Assembly (NCBI GenBank): GCA_016787225.1
Contig: JAEUUY010000011.1
Coordinates: 62,001-126,000 of the forward strand
DNA: 64,000 nucleotides
Direction of reading: 5' to 3'
Source: Chitinophagales bacterium
Lineage (GTDB): Bacteria > Bacteroidota > Bacteroidia > Chitinophagales > JADJOU01
Part shown: positions 1 to 8,186 of the stretch, one piece after another
Layout of the letters: every line of letters starts with the position of its first letter
Position numbering within the stretch: position 1 is the first letter of the stretch
Notes under the pieces: generated by a model
The model's input: the letters and a program-made list of their open reading frames with translations, nothing else
Database searches by the model: none
What the model was told of the DNA's origin: nothing
Translations under genes and position numbers: made by a program

Positions 1-105
1 GGTATTCACCTTTTTGACAAGATTGGAAGCTTCATCAATAGAATATAATTTTGCGCTATCTACTAGCTTATTTATTTCTTTTCTCTTTTTCGTTATACGT
101 GACAT
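1..105 (-). CDS. rplA: 50S ribosomal protein L1, N-terminal fragment
   Basis: Only the first 35 codons are in the window; the reverse-strand reading starts MSRITKKRKEINKLV and runs off the left edge without a stop. Basic N-terminus plus position directly downstream of rplK match L1, which binds 23S rRNA at the L1 stalk and in many bacteria represses its own operon. The ATG is at 103-105, 49 bases after the rplK stop, so it is cotranscribed from the promoter near 3.5 kb. The assignment rests on the short N-terminus and synteny. Confidence 0.85.
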   Translation of the reverse strand, partial: MSRITKKRKEINKLVDSAKLYSIDEASNLVKKVNT

Positions 106-154
106 ACTTTATAGTTTTTCAGTTGATTCAGTTAAATATTTCAGTTGTCAGCAA

Positions 155-601
155 TTAATTATTATCCCATGGAGCTGTTCCTGACACCGTGATACCAAGA
201 CTTCTAGCTGTACCTGCTACCATCTTCATAGCAGACTCTACTGTGAAACAGTTGAGGTCTGGCATTTTAGTTTCTGCTATCGTTTTTACCTGATCCCAAG
301 TTACACTTCCTATCTTAAGACGATTACTTTCCTTTGAACCGGTTTTTGCTTTTAAAGCCTCTAATAACAATATCGGAGTAGGTGGGGTTTTAATTACAAA
401 GTCAAATGATTTGTCTTTGTATACCGTTAACACAACAGGTAATACCTTTCCGTTTTGATCTTGTGTTCTTGCGTTGAACTGCTTGCAAAATTCCATAATA
501 TTCACACCTTTGGAACCTAGAGCTGGTCCAATAGGTGGTGCTGGATTTGCTTGTCCTCCTTTAACCTGGAGTTTGACGTACGTTTCAATTTCTTTTGCCA
601 T
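155..601 (-). CDS. rplK: 50S ribosomal protein L11
   Basis: A 148-aa protein starting [20 protein letters not shown], the conserved L11 opening, followed by the [18 protein letters not shown] segment of the N-terminal domain and a C-terminal rRNA-binding domain ([12 protein letters not shown] through SLGITV). L11 forms the GTPase-associated centre with 23S rRNA. An in-frame ATG lies 8 codons further upstream, but family length (about 142-148 aa) and the conserved MAKE start favour 601. It sits between nusG and rplA in the canonical order. Confidence 0.95.
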   Translation of the reverse strand: MAKEIETYVKLQVKGGQANPAPPIGPALGSKGVNIMEFCKQFNARTQDQNGKVLPVVLTVYKDKSFDFVIKTPPTPILLLEALKAKTGSKESNRLKIGSVTWDQVKTIAETKMPDLNCFTVESAMKMVAGTARSLGITVSGTAPWDNN

Positions 602-712
602 TCTTTTTAATTTTTTAGTGGTCAATTGTCTTTTAGAAGGACTCCCACTATGTTAATGATAATATTTAATTTTAATTTATTCTTTCTAGTTGCAAATGTC
701 AGAGTCTAATCT

Positions 713-1258
713 CTAACTAATCTTATCTACTTGACCGAAACTTACCTCTACTGGTTGCTTTCTTCCAAATATCTTTACTACTACTTTTAGCTTTTTCTTT
801 TCTTCATTTACTTCTTCAATAGTTCCAACGAAGTCATTGAAAGGTCCATCAATGATTTTTACCGATTCATTGATAATAAATGGTTCCATCATCGATTCTC
901 CAGCACCTAACACTTCATCCAACTTTCCTAATAATTTTTGGACCTCAGCTGGTCTCAAGGCCTGCGGTTGATTACCTCCTAAAAAATTCATTACACCAGA
1001 AATATTCCTAATGGTAGCAAGCATTTCTGGAGTTACAACCTTATCCTCTACTTCTATGTATAGGTAGCCCGGATAGAGTGTCTTATCCTTTATCACTTTT
1101 TTCCCGGCTTTTATCTTATACACCTTTTCGGTAGGAACTAATACAGTAGTGATTGCATTCTCCCATTTTGAACGCAGAATTTCAGCATCAATATATCCTT
1201 TAATTTTATTTTCTTGACCTGAAACTACTTTTAAGACAAACCACTTTCTATTTTCCAT
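713..1258 (-). CDS. nusG: Transcription termination/antitermination protein NusG
   Basis: 181-aa protein with an NGN domain (about residues 5-110, WFVLKVVSGQENKIK, then the YPGYLYIEV segment) that contacts RNA polymerase, and a C-terminal KOW domain (about 125-181, VKIIDGPFNDFVGTIEEV) that binds NusE or Rho. Length and both domains are complete. It lies 24 bases downstream of secE and 111 bases upstream of rplK, the classic secE-nusG-rplK arrangement. Confidence 0.96.
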   Translation of the reverse strand: MENRKWFVLKVVSGQENKIKGYIDAEILRSKWENAITTVLVPTEKVYKIKAGKKVIKDKTLYPGYLYIEVEDKVVTPEMLATIRNISGVMNFLGGNQPQALRPAEVQKLLGKLDEVLGAGESMMEPFIINESVKIIDGPFNDFVGTIEEVNEEKKKLKVVVKIFGRKQPVEVSFGQVDKIS

Positions 1259-1282
1259 ACCTAATTATTTTCTATTCTACGA

Positions 1283-1477
1283 TTAAACACTCTTATAGAT
1301 AGTATCCAACATTATAAACTCACTAGCCTTATCTAGTATCCAAATGATAACGGTCAAAATAAGCAGTGATACAATAACTATGGTAGTGAATTTTTGTAAT
1401 TCTGCCATACTGGTCCAAGTCACATTTGACTTTACCTCGTTTATGGACTCTTTGACGTATTCTATTACCTTGTTCAT
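1283..1477 (-). CDS. secE: Preprotein translocase subunit SecE
   Basis: 64-aa protein with an amphipathic N-terminal helix (VIEYVKESINEVKSNVTW) and one transmembrane segment (about residues 31-50, TIVIVSLLILTVIIWIL), the minimal single-span SecE. It clamps the SecY channel in the inner membrane. It lies 24 bases after the 3' end of tRNA-Trp and directly before nusG. An overlapping reading frame that crosses the tRNA is a shadow. Confidence 0.93.
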   Translation of the reverse strand: MNKVIEYVKESINEVKSNVTWTSMAELQKFTTIVIVSLLILTVIIWILDKASEFIMLDTIYKSV

Positions 1478-1500
1478 ACTCTAGTTTTATTAATATATTT

Positions 1501-1576
1501 TGGCACGGGCTGCAGGGCTCGAACCCACGACCTAAGGTTTTGGAGACCTTCGCTCTACCAACTGAGCTAAGCCCGT
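1501..1576 (-). tRNA. trpT: tRNA-Trp (anticodon CCA)
   Basis: 76-nt cloverleaf read on the minus strand. The 7-bp acceptor ACGGGCT/AGCCCGT, a D-arm with AGCTCAGTTGGTAGAGC, an anticodon stem with loop CTCCAAA (anticodon CCA), and a T-arm with GGTTCGAGCC are all visible. The 3' CCA is genomically encoded at 1501-1503. It lies between tuf and secE in the same transcript. Confidence 0.95.
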
Positions 1577-1588
1577 AAAAAATATAAT

Positions 1589-1619
1589 TGTAGGGGCAAG
1601 GCATGACCTTGCCCCTACA
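1589..1619. repeat. 13-bp-stem palindrome between tuf and tRNA-Trp
   Basis: Perfect inverted repeat TGTAGGGGCAAGG, loop CATGA, CCTTGCCCCTACA. On the minus strand the second arm is followed by ATTATATTTTTT, so it could be a partial intrinsic terminator or a processing hairpin between tuf and trpT-secE. Its GC-rich, self-contained form also resembles dispersed REP-like palindromes. I cannot tell which without copy-number data. Confidence 0.8.
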
Positions 1620-1633
1620 GTTAATTTAATCAA

Positions 1634-2830
1634 TTATTTAATAATTTCAGTAACCTGACCTGCACCTACTGTTCTACCACCTTCACGGATAGCGAATCTA
1701 AGACCCTTCTCAAGAGCTACTGGGTAAATCAATTTTACATTCAATGTCAAGTTATCACCTGGTACCACCATCTCCTTACCTTCAGGTAGAGTGATTTCAC
1801 CAGTTACGTCTGTAGTTCTCAAATAGAACTGAGGACGATATTTATTAAAGAATGGAGTGTGACGTCCACCTTCTTCTTTTGACAATACGTAAACCTCACA
1901 CTTGAACTCTGTGTGTGGAGTGATAGATCCTGGCTTACAAATAACCTGACCTCTCTTGATCATTTCTTTGTCGATACCTCTTAATAGAAGACCTACATTC
2001 TCACCAGCTTCTCCAATGTCGAGAATTTTTCTAAACATTTCTACACCTGTAACGGTAGAAGTCAATGCTTTTTCACCTTCTTTCTGAAGACCAACGATCT
2101 CAACAGACTCACCAGTTTTCACGATACCTCTTTCAATTCTACCTGTAGCCACAGTACCTCTACCTGTAATAGAGAATACGTCTTCTACTGGAAGTAGGAA
2201 AGGAAGTTCAGTAGGTCTTGGTGGAACTGGGATATAAGTATCTACTGTAGCCATAAGCTCTTCGATAGCTTTTACGCCTTCTGCATCACCGTTCAATGCT
2301 TTCAAAGCAGAGCCTTTGATAACTGGAGTGTTATCTCCATCGTACTTATAAGAAGAAAGCAATTCTCTTACTTCCATTTCTACAAGCTCTAGCATTTCTG
2401 GATCGTCCACTAAATCCACTTTGTTTAAGAATACAACAATCTTAGGCACACCTACCTGTCTTGAAAGAAGGATATGCTCTCTTGTTTGCTGCATAGGTCC
2501 GTCAGTAGCAGCTATACAAAGAATAGCTCCATCCATCTGAGCAGCACCTGTGATCATATTCTTGATATAATCCGCGTGACCAGGACAGTCTACGTGTGCA
2601 TAGTGTCTTGACTCAGTTTCATACTCTACGTGAGCAGTGTTGATAGTGATACCTCTCTCTTTTTCTTCTGGTGCAGCATCGATAGAATCATAATCTTTCT
2701 TTTCAGCTAGACCTTTATTAGCTAATACAGAAGTAATAGCAGCAGTCAAGGTTGTTTTACCGTGATCTACGTGTCCAATGGTACCGACGTTTACGTGCGG
2801 TTTGGTTTTGATAAATTGTTCTTTTGCCAT
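1634..2830 (-). CDS. tuf: Elongation factor Tu
   Basis: 398-aa GTPase delivering aminoacyl-tRNA to the ribosome. G1 [10 protein letters not shown], switch region [10 protein letters not shown]3 DCPGH and G4 NKVD are all present, followed by domains 2 and 3 ending AGQVTEIIK. Length is normal. Four tRNA genes precede it and trpT-secE-nusG follow, all on the same strand. Expression should be driven by the promoter at 3508-3537. Confidence 0.98.
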   Translation of the reverse strand: MAKEQFIKTKPHVNVGTIGHVDHGKTTLTAAITSVLANKGLAEKKDYDSIDAAPEEKERGITINTAHVEYETESRHYAHVDCPGHADYIKNMITGAAQMDGAILCIAATDGPMQQTREHILLSRQVGVPKIVVFLNKVDLVDDPEMLELVEMEVRELLSSYKYDGDNTPVIKGSALKALNGDAEGVKAIEELMATVDTYIPVPPRPTELPFLLPVEDVFSITGRGTVATGRIERGIVKTGESVEIVGLQKEGEKALTSTVTGVEMFRKILDIGEAGENVGLLLRGIDKEMIKRGQVICKPGSITPHTEFKCEVYVLSKEEGGRHTPFFNKYRPQFYLRTTDVTGEITLPEGKEMVVPGDNLTLNVKLIYPVALEKGLRFAIREGGRTVGAGQVTEIIK

Positions 2831-2935
2831 TTTATTGGTTTTTAATTGATTTTTTAATGATGGTTATATTAACGTTTAATTAATAATCTCTTTATTCTCT
2901 CACTTATTCATTTTCTCTCTTTGTATAAAATTTTG

Positions 2936-3007
2936 AGCCAACGATGGGAATTGAACCCACGACCTCTTCCTTACCAAGGAAACGCTCTACCCCTGAGCTA
3001 CGTCGGC
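2936..3007 (-). tRNA. tRNA-Thr (anticodon GGT)
   Basis: 72-nt cloverleaf on the minus strand with acceptor GCCGACG pairing CGTTGGC (one G-T pair), D-arm AGCTCAGGGGTAGAGC, anticodon loop TTGGTAA (anticodon GGT) and T-arm GTGGGTTCAATTCCC. No CCA is encoded. It is the last of four tRNAs leading tuf. Confidence 0.93.
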
Positions 3008-3098
3008 TGATTGCCATCACAATTTACACTACCCCAAATGAAAAGAACCATCTTCTTGAGATGTTTCGTTTATTCCAAAAAAGAGTAGGGAAAAGGTG

Positions 3099-3171
3099 AG
3101 CGGAAGACGAGACTCGAACCCGCGACCCTCAGCTTGGAAGGCTGATGCTCTACCAACTGAGCTACTTCCGC
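3099..3171 (-). tRNA. tRNA-Gly (anticodon TCC)
   Basis: 73-nt cloverleaf on the minus strand: acceptor GCGGAAG/CTTCCGC, anticodon stem TCAGC/GCTGA enclosing loop CTTCCAA (anticodon TCC), T-arm CGCGGGTTCGAGTC. No CCA encoded. Confidence 0.94.
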
Positions 3172-3201
3172 ATCTTTGCTGTTCTTAATGATATTGAATT
3201 G

Positions 3202-3285
3202 TGGTGGGTAGTGATGGATTCGAACCACCGAAGCTTTCGCAGCAGATTTACAGTCTGCCCCATTTGGCCACTCTGGTAACTACCC
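3202..3285 (-). tRNA. tRNA-Tyr (anticodon GTA)
   Basis: 84-nt class II tRNA on the minus strand with acceptor GGGTAGT/ACTACCC, anticodon stem GCAGA/TCTGC enclosing CTGTAAA (anticodon GTA), a long variable arm, and a T-arm GGTGGTTCGAATCC. The 3' CCA is encoded at 3202-3204. Confidence 0.95.
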
Positions 3286-3316
3286 AGTATCTTTATATAA
3301 AAATATAAAGAATGAG

Positions 3317-3389
3317 AGCCGAAGAAGGGACTTGAACCCCCGACCTGCTGATTACAAATCAGCTGCTCTACCAACTGAGCTACTTCGGC
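3317..3389 (-). tRNA. tRNA-Thr (anticodon TGT)
   Basis: 73-nt cloverleaf on the minus strand: acceptor GCCGAAG/CTTCGGC, anticodon stem GCTGA/TCAGC enclosing TTTGTAA (anticodon TGT), T-arm CGGGGGTTCAAGTCC. First gene of the tRNA-tuf operon. No CCA encoded. Confidence 0.94.
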
Positions 3390-3507
3390 CTAAGCCTAGT
3401 ACGAAAGCATGTTTCGCCTATTTTTTTAAATAAATTCAATATCAAAGAACTAATTAAATACTATCGTTCTCAACTCTTATGAAAACTCCCTTTGTGAAAA
3501 AGGTGTG

Positions 3508-3537
3508 CAAATGTACGGAAAATTATTTTTAATGCAA
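3508..3537 (-). promoter_or_regulatory. Promoter of the tRNA-tuf-secE-nusG-rplK operon
   Basis: Read on the minus strand: TTG at 3537-3535, exactly 19 bases, then TACATTTG at 3515-3508. This equals the Bacteroidota consensus TTG-N19-TAnnTTTG. Transcription should begin near 3503, leaving about 110 bases before the first tRNA. It is the best-matching promoter in the window together with the one at 55658. Confidence 0.88.
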
Positions 3538-3880
3538 GTTTTTTTTCAGTCTCGGCAAAGGATATTTTACCAGAAACTAAAATATTAGCCTTTCATTATC
3601 GCATAAAAGCACGTTTTGCCCACCTAATCAACTGGATACTAGACCCTTTTGGGTATTCTTGTAAATGTAGAATTTGACTTAAAGTGACTTCCAATTTCTA
3701 TTTTCATACTAAATTACATTCCGAATATGGAAGCGCAATATGAGTTGAGAAAAGATGTTGAGTATAGTTATAACTTTACAAACTTAGTCACATAACTAAA
3801 TACCATTTGAATTAAAGTTTGTCTATTGTTTTTTCTTCTATGGAAGGATTGAGTAATTTTTATTTTCAGCAATATTGAGT
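3538..3880. other. Intergenic stretch without recognisable features
   Basis: Between the divergent tuf-operon promoter and the promoter of the gene at 3909. I see no convincing open frame, RNA fold or repeat here. Confidence 0.6.
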
Positions 3881-3888
3881 TAACTTTG
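3881..3888 (+). promoter_or_regulatory. Promoter -7 element of the gene at 3909
   Basis: TAACTTTG matches TAnnTTTG. The upstream -33 region has only a T-run (3857-3860) and no clear TTG. The predicted start lies about 15 bases before the ATG at 3909. Confidence 0.55.
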
Positions 3889-3908
3889 TAATTGTAAATT
3901 TTTGTTCT

Positions 3909-4775
3909 ATGAAAACAGTTTTATTCTTTACCGCTACAATATTCTCATTTCAACTCGAAGCACAGTTAAAGGTCGATGCGGGCTCAGATTTATACCTCTG
4001 TTCTCAATCTTATTTGGCACCTATAAACGCAAGTAGAGGCTACATTGAGCTAGGAGGCAAACCTACAGCAACTGGAGGAGTCGCTCCATACCAATACAAA
4101 TGGAAATACCTCAAGGATTCTGCAAAAACGTATCTTATCCTCACTTCAGACACCATTCCTAATCCTAGAATAAAATACGGAGATATACCTCAATATCCAT
4201 TTCAATTGAAAGTAACGGACGCTATTGGGAATATTTCTTTGGATACTATAGTAGTGTATTTTTCAAAATGGATATGTGCGGCAGGTGAACAGTATATGAC
4301 TAAGAACAAATACGATACGGTCTATATTTCTGCTTCAGGCTGCCAGAGTATTTTCCCACATATAAAATGCACGTGGTCGCCGACTACCTACCTCTTAGAT
4401 TCTACGAAATGCGTCGCTAGAACCTATACTCCCGTGCAGATGAGGTATGATTATGTCATAACAGATTCTATTGGATGTCAAATGCCCGTATACAAGTGGG
4501 TAACTATTTCCAATGCTTCAATAGACGAGCCTAGGATAAACGATATATTTTCACGGTTTGAAAATCCTGTTACAGATCAATCTGTGATTATTCCAAATAA
4601 TTTACATACTAAAACTTCCTTGACTATATATAACTTAGTTGGTGAAAAAGTCATGGAGGAAGAGCTCAAAGATCCGATTATGATAGGCGCAATTTTGAAA
4701 ACAAGAGGTGCATATACTGCTATAATTCAATCTCAAAACGCACCGCTATTTGTGTTCAAAATCCTGAGAGAATAA
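3909..4775 (+). CDS. Secreted PKD-like protein with T9SS sorting domain
   Basis: 288 aa. A short signal peptide (MKTVLFFTATIFSFQLEAQ, cleavage after about residue 17) is followed by an Ig/PKD-like module whose GGVAPYQYKWKYLKDS stretch resembles SprB-type repeats, then several Cys residues (SQC-type pairs near 110-155). The last 85 residues (VTDQSVIIPNN..LTIYNLVGEKVMEEELK..GAYTAIIQSQ..FVFKIL) look like a T9SS type A C-terminal domain, so the protein is likely exported and surface-attached. It is monocistronic with its own -7 element. Ligand unknown. Confidence 0.75.
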   Translation: MKTVLFFTATIFSFQLEAQLKVDAGSDLYLCSQSYLAPINASRGYIELGGKPTATGGVAPYQYKWKYLKDSAKTYLILTSDTIPNPRIKYGDIPQYPFQLKVTDAIGNISLDTIVVYFSKWICAAGEQYMTKNKYDTVYISASGCQSIFPHIKCTWSPTTYLLDSTKCVARTYTPVQMRYDYVITDSIGCQMPVYKWVTISNASIDEPRINDIFSRFENPVTDQSVIIPNNLHTKTSLTIYNLVGEKVMEEELKDPIMIGAILKTRGAYTAIIQSQNAPLFVFKILRE

Positions 4776-4956
4776 TTAAATTTGTAATGTATGCTAAATT
4801 GATTCCTGGCAAAACTCAAATTGAATGACTAAATGTTATATACTATCAATCGATATTCCTTAGCCGAGAATTCACTTCTTCAAAATTCTTAAGATTAAAT
4901 GCTAAATGTAGAGACGCTTGGTTAAGTAAAATTAGAATATGATTAATAAAAGATAT

Positions 4957-4964
4957 TATATTTG
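4957..4964 (+). promoter_or_regulatory. Promoter -7 element of the two-component operon
   Basis: TATATTTG matches TAnnTTTG; no clear TTG at -33. Transcription would start near 4970, about 20 bases before the proposed CTG start at 4990, which supports that start. Confidence 0.55.
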
Positions 4965-4989
4965 TTTATAAAATTAGCAATGATTTAAT

Positions 4990-6870
4990 CTGAGTAGAAG
5001 ACTATTAACTTTAACTATTCTGTTTTTAATTGGAATAGACAGTTTTTCACAACTATCCAAAATAGATAGTCTTAGAAAATTATTAACTACTCAAAAAGAT
5101 ACACATAGAATTAGAACTCTAAATGCTTTAGGCTTACAATGCATGGAGGCGGATCCTAGTGCGGCGTTCGGATATGCAAAAGAGGCAATGGATCAAAGTA
5201 AAAAACTTAACTATACATCTGGATATTACATTGCTATGAATATAAAAGGTGTATGTAATGATATGATGGGCAAGTATGATTCTGCTCTTTATTGTTACAA
5301 TGAAGCGCTAAAAATACCTCTTCAGGGTTTTGAGGCATTTAAAGGAGGAATATATTCTAATATTGGATTGGTATATTGGAATTTAGACAATTATGTATTA
5401 GCATTGAAGAACTTTAATAAAGCAAAACAAATACTTTCAACTACTGACAAGTATGAATTTACTGCGAATGTAATCAACAATTTGGGTTTAATATATCATG
5501 ATATTAAAGATTATAATCAGTCTAACGAAAACTTTGAGGAGGCTATTCAACTTAGCTTAAATAATAAAGATACCATAGGAGCAATAGGTACAGTTATTAA
5601 CTTAGCTATCAATTATTTTGAAATCAATCAAAATGAAAAAGGGAAAAAATTGCTATTAACTTATTCCAAGTATGTAAATAAACTTGATGATTTTTATAAA
5701 TCTGAATTCCTCGCCGCCATGGCAGCCAGCGAAATTCATACTAGTATTACTGCAAGCACAGAAGAAAAACTATTGAAAGCACTTGAACTTAAAAAGAAAA
5801 TAGGACATACTTTAGGTGTAGCGAATATTAATATATCTTTGAGTGAGTTGTATAGCAAAAAAAATCAGTATCATAAATCAAATCGCTTTGCATACAATGC
5901 ACTACAATATACCGAAGAACTAAGTGCACTCAAAAAAAAGGAGCAAGTATATGATATATTATTCGCCAATTATCTGGAACTAAATCAGAAAGATTCGAGC
6001 CTTAAGTATTACAATTTATATAAAACTACTATTGACACTATATTTTCAAATAGTAGGGCTAAAGCAATAGCTAAAGAACAAATCGCCTTTAAAACGTTTG
6101 AAAAAGAAAAAGAGAATCTATCACTGACGATTGAGAACACCAAGATACAAGCTAGAAATCGGTTGATAATTTTTTCTTCCATTGCCCTTTTAGGATTATC
6201 GGGAATTGCCTTTTGGATACTGTGGTATCGCAAAAAGAAAAATGCTCTTATAGAGCAGCGAGAGCTTATCCACCAAGCAGTAACCGAAACTGAATTAATC
6301 GAACGAGAACGAATAGCTCGAGATTTACACGATAGCGTAGGACAGAAACTGTCTGTAGTCAAAATGCAACTATCTTCAAAGGATACTGACATTAAGGCTG
6401 CGACATATTTATTGGACAATGCTATACAAGACGTACGAAATGTATCGCACAATTTATTACCAAGTGATTTAGATAAAGGTCTTATACCTGCCATAGAATC
6501 TATGTCTAATCAGGTTAATAGTGTTCCGAATAATCTTACCATTCATTTAAATATAAGCCCTGAAGTACGAAAGTTGTATATTGATCATCAGCACACATTA
6601 CTTATCTACAGAATGATTCAGGAATTGCTACACAATGCAATAAAATATGCAGAAGCGAAAAATATTTATATCAATATGGATTGTGAAAAACTTTTATTAA
6701 AATTAGACTTATCCGATGATGGCAAGGGGTTTGATGTAGATAGTTTGACACGAAATAATGGTATTGGTATCCAAAATATCAGCGACCGAATAACCCAACT
6801 CATTGGTAGCATACAACTATCCTCAAAACTAGGGAAAGGCACACAATATCATATTACAATTCCTCTTTAA
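4990..6870 (+). CDS. TPR-containing sensor histidine kinase
   Basis: About 626 aa from a CTG codon at 4990. Codons 4993-5050 encode a clear signal peptide (SRRLLTLTILFLIGIDSFSQ) in frame with the rest, and a TGA lies just before at 4981, so the first ATG (5143) is too late. After the signal come TPR-like repeats (periplasmic), one membrane span (LIIFSSIALLGLSGIAFWIL), a HisKA_3 dimerisation helix with phospho-acceptor His in RIARDLHDSVGQKLS, and a HATPase domain (QELLHNAIKYA, DDGKGFD, GIGIQNI). This is the NarX/DesK class. The partner response regulator follows after 15 bases. The TPR ligand is unknown. Confidence 0.85.
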   Translation: MSRRLLTLTILFLIGIDSFSQLSKIDSLRKLLTTQKDTHRIRTLNALGLQCMEADPSAAFGYAKEAMDQSKKLNYTSGYYIAMNIKGVCNDMMGKYDSALYCYNEALKIPLQGFEAFKGGIYSNIGLVYWNLDNYVLALKNFNKAKQILSTTDKYEFTANVINNLGLIYHDIKDYNQSNENFEEAIQLSLNNKDTIGAIGTVINLAINYFEINQNEKGKKLLLTYSKYVNKLDDFYKSEFLAAMAASEIHTSITASTEEKLLKALELKKKIGHTLGVANINISLSELYSKKNQYHKSNRFAYNALQYTEELSALKKKEQVYDILFANYLELNQKDSSLKYYNLYKTTIDTIFSNSRAKAIAKEQIAFKTFEKEKENLSLTIENTKIQARNRLIIFSSIALLGLSGIAFWILWYRKKKNALIEQRELIHQAVTETELIERERIARDLHDSVGQKLSVVKMQLSSKDTDIKAATYLLDNAIQDVRNVSHNLLPSDLDKGLIPAIESMSNQVNSVPNNLTIHLNISPEVRKLYIDHQHTLLIYRMIQELLHNAIKYAEAKNIYINMDCEKLLLKLDLSDDGKGFDVDSLTRNNGIGIQNISDRITQLIGSIQLSSKLGKGTQYHITIPL

Positions 6871-6885
6871 ACATAATAGAACAAA

Positions 6886-7542
6886 ATGGACTCCAAAGAT
6901 ACCAAGGTAAATATTCTTTTAGTGGATGACCATCAAATCGTCCTTGATGGACTTAAAAAAATGCTCAAAGACAATCCGCAATATGTAGTTGCGGGTGAGG
7001 CTATCAATGGACAACAAGCGATAGATGTTATCGCATCAAATCCAGATTATTTTCAATTGGTTGTCTCTGACATTACGATGCCGTTGATGAATGGAATAGA
7101 CTTGTGTAGAGTGATTAAAACACAATATCCCTTTATTAAGGTCATCATTTTGTCAATGCACAATAGCATTGCCTTGGTCAAAGATGCTTTAGCTGCTGAA
7201 GCAGATGGTTATATGCTTAAAAATACAGGACAAGATGAATTCCTAATGGGAATAGACCGAGTAATAAACCATAGTGCATATTTTTCAAACGATATATTGC
7301 CTATTATATTAAATCACTTTCAAAATGGGAACTCCACATTAACGAAACCACTATTAACACTTAGAGAACAGGAGGTATTGGAGCTAATAGTGCAAGAACT
7401 GACTAGTAAAGAAATAGCTGACAAACTCCATATTAGCAAGCAAACTGTAGATAGTCATCGCATAAATATTATGCAAAAAACGAACTGCAAAACCTTAGTC
7501 GGTTTGATGAAATACGCTATTCAATCAGGATATATTAAGTAA
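6886..7542 (+). CDS. NarL/FixJ-family response regulator
   Basis: 218 aa. Receiver domain with acidic pair VDDH, phospho-acceptor Asp62 in VSDITMP, and conserved Lys in GYMLKNTG. The C-terminal LuxR-type HTH (about 155-212) contains LTLREQEVLELIV and SKEIADKLHISKQTVDSHRINIM. It is cotranscribed with the kinase at 4990-6870. Its targets are not known, but a perfect dyad at 7568-7587 overlapping the promoter of the next gene is a natural candidate site. Confidence 0.93.
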   Translation: MDSKDTKVNILLVDDHQIVLDGLKKMLKDNPQYVVAGEAINGQQAIDVIASNPDYFQLVVSDITMPLMNGIDLCRVIKTQYPFIKVIILSMHNSIALVKDALAAEADGYMLKNTGQDEFLMGIDRVINHSAYFSNDILPIILNHFQNGNSTLTKPLLTLREQEVLELIVQELTSKEIADKLHISKQTVDSHRINIMQKTNCKTLVGLMKYAIQSGYIK

Positions 7543-7567
7543 ATATCCATACTTATATGGATGCTCA

Positions 7568-7587
7568 AATCCCTAGCTATAGGGATT
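7568..7587. promoter_or_regulatory. Perfect 8-bp dyad overlapping a promoter
   Basis: AATCCCTA, spacer GCTA, TAGGGATT. The right arm overlaps the -33 TTG (7586-7588) of the lipoprotein promoter. No T-run follows, so it is a poor terminator and a better operator candidate, possibly for the response regulator encoded just upstream. Confidence 0.6.
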
Positions 7588-7616
7588 GACAAGGGTATGA
7601 ATTGATTCTAATTTTG
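7586..7616 (+). promoter_or_regulatory. Promoter of the lipoprotein gene at 7655
   Basis: TTG (7586-7588), 20 bases, TAATTTTG (7609-7616). Close to consensus; start expected near 7621, 34 bases before the ATG. Confidence 0.75.
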
Positions 7617-7654
7617 CCGTGTAATTTTTATCTTAACTTTAAATTTATATACAA

Positions 7655-8119
7655 ATGAAGAAATCAACTTTTTATTCTACTTTGAGTATTGTATCGTTAC
7701 TTTTTGTATTGGCTATGTCTTGCAGCAAGACAAATACAAGCACAACTTCCCCTACACCCACTGCCACTACAAAAAAATTTACTTGGAAAGAAAATAGTGA
7801 TACCACTGTTCATATAGCAGATACTGCCTATCTAACTTCACAGTATAATACCATAATAGCACAGCAAAAAAGTGGAACTACTTATAAGACAATTTTTGAA
7901 ATAAATCTATCGGCAAGTACTGCGGGAACATATGCTTTAAATTCTGCTAATGTCATAACCTATATAGTAAATAACAGTTATTTTATCCCTACGAGTGGCA
8001 GTGTAGTTATTACTTCTAATGCTGGCGGTAAGGCAAGTGGAACATTCCAAGGCACAGGGACTACAGCAGGCGGGGTTTCTTCAGTTACAGGAAGTTTTAC
8101 TGACATTCTCGTTAAGTAA
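7655..8119 (+). CDS. Small lipoprotein of unknown function
   Basis: 154 aa with a lipoprotein signal peptide; lipobox LAMSC puts the acylated Cys at 23. A Ser/Thr/Pro-rich linker (residues 24-40) leads to a beta-rich domain with repeated TAGTYALNSANV and GGKASGTFQGTGTTAGG stretches, reminiscent of the small Bacteroidota lipoproteins that measure or modify surface polymers, but I do not recognise a named family with certainty. It has its own promoter and directly follows the two-component system, which suggests it may be a target of it. Confidence 0.75.
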   Translation: MKKSTFYSTLSIVSLLFVLAMSCSKTNTSTTSPTPTATTKKFTWKENSDTTVHIADTAYLTSQYNTIIAQQKSGTTYKTIFEINLSASTAGTYALNSANVITYIVNNSYFIPTSGSVVITSNAGGKASGTFQGTGTTAGGVSSVTGSFTDILVK

Positions 8120-8186
8120 TTATTCTGAACCAAAATATTTTCAAGCAAGGCATCAATTTTTATCACAGAATAAACTTACAAAAAAA

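Noticed and set aside
1329-1604. 91-aa minus-strand frame across tRNA-Trp and secE
   Set aside because: It reads through a tRNA and an out-of-frame secE.
6009-6494. 161-aa minus-strand frame inside the histidine kinase
   Set aside because: Shadow of a gene with intact kinase motifs; no protein-like features.
8019-8186. Longer N-terminus for the protein at 8187
   Set aside because: It would overlap the lipoprotein gene in another frame and hide the clear signal peptide.
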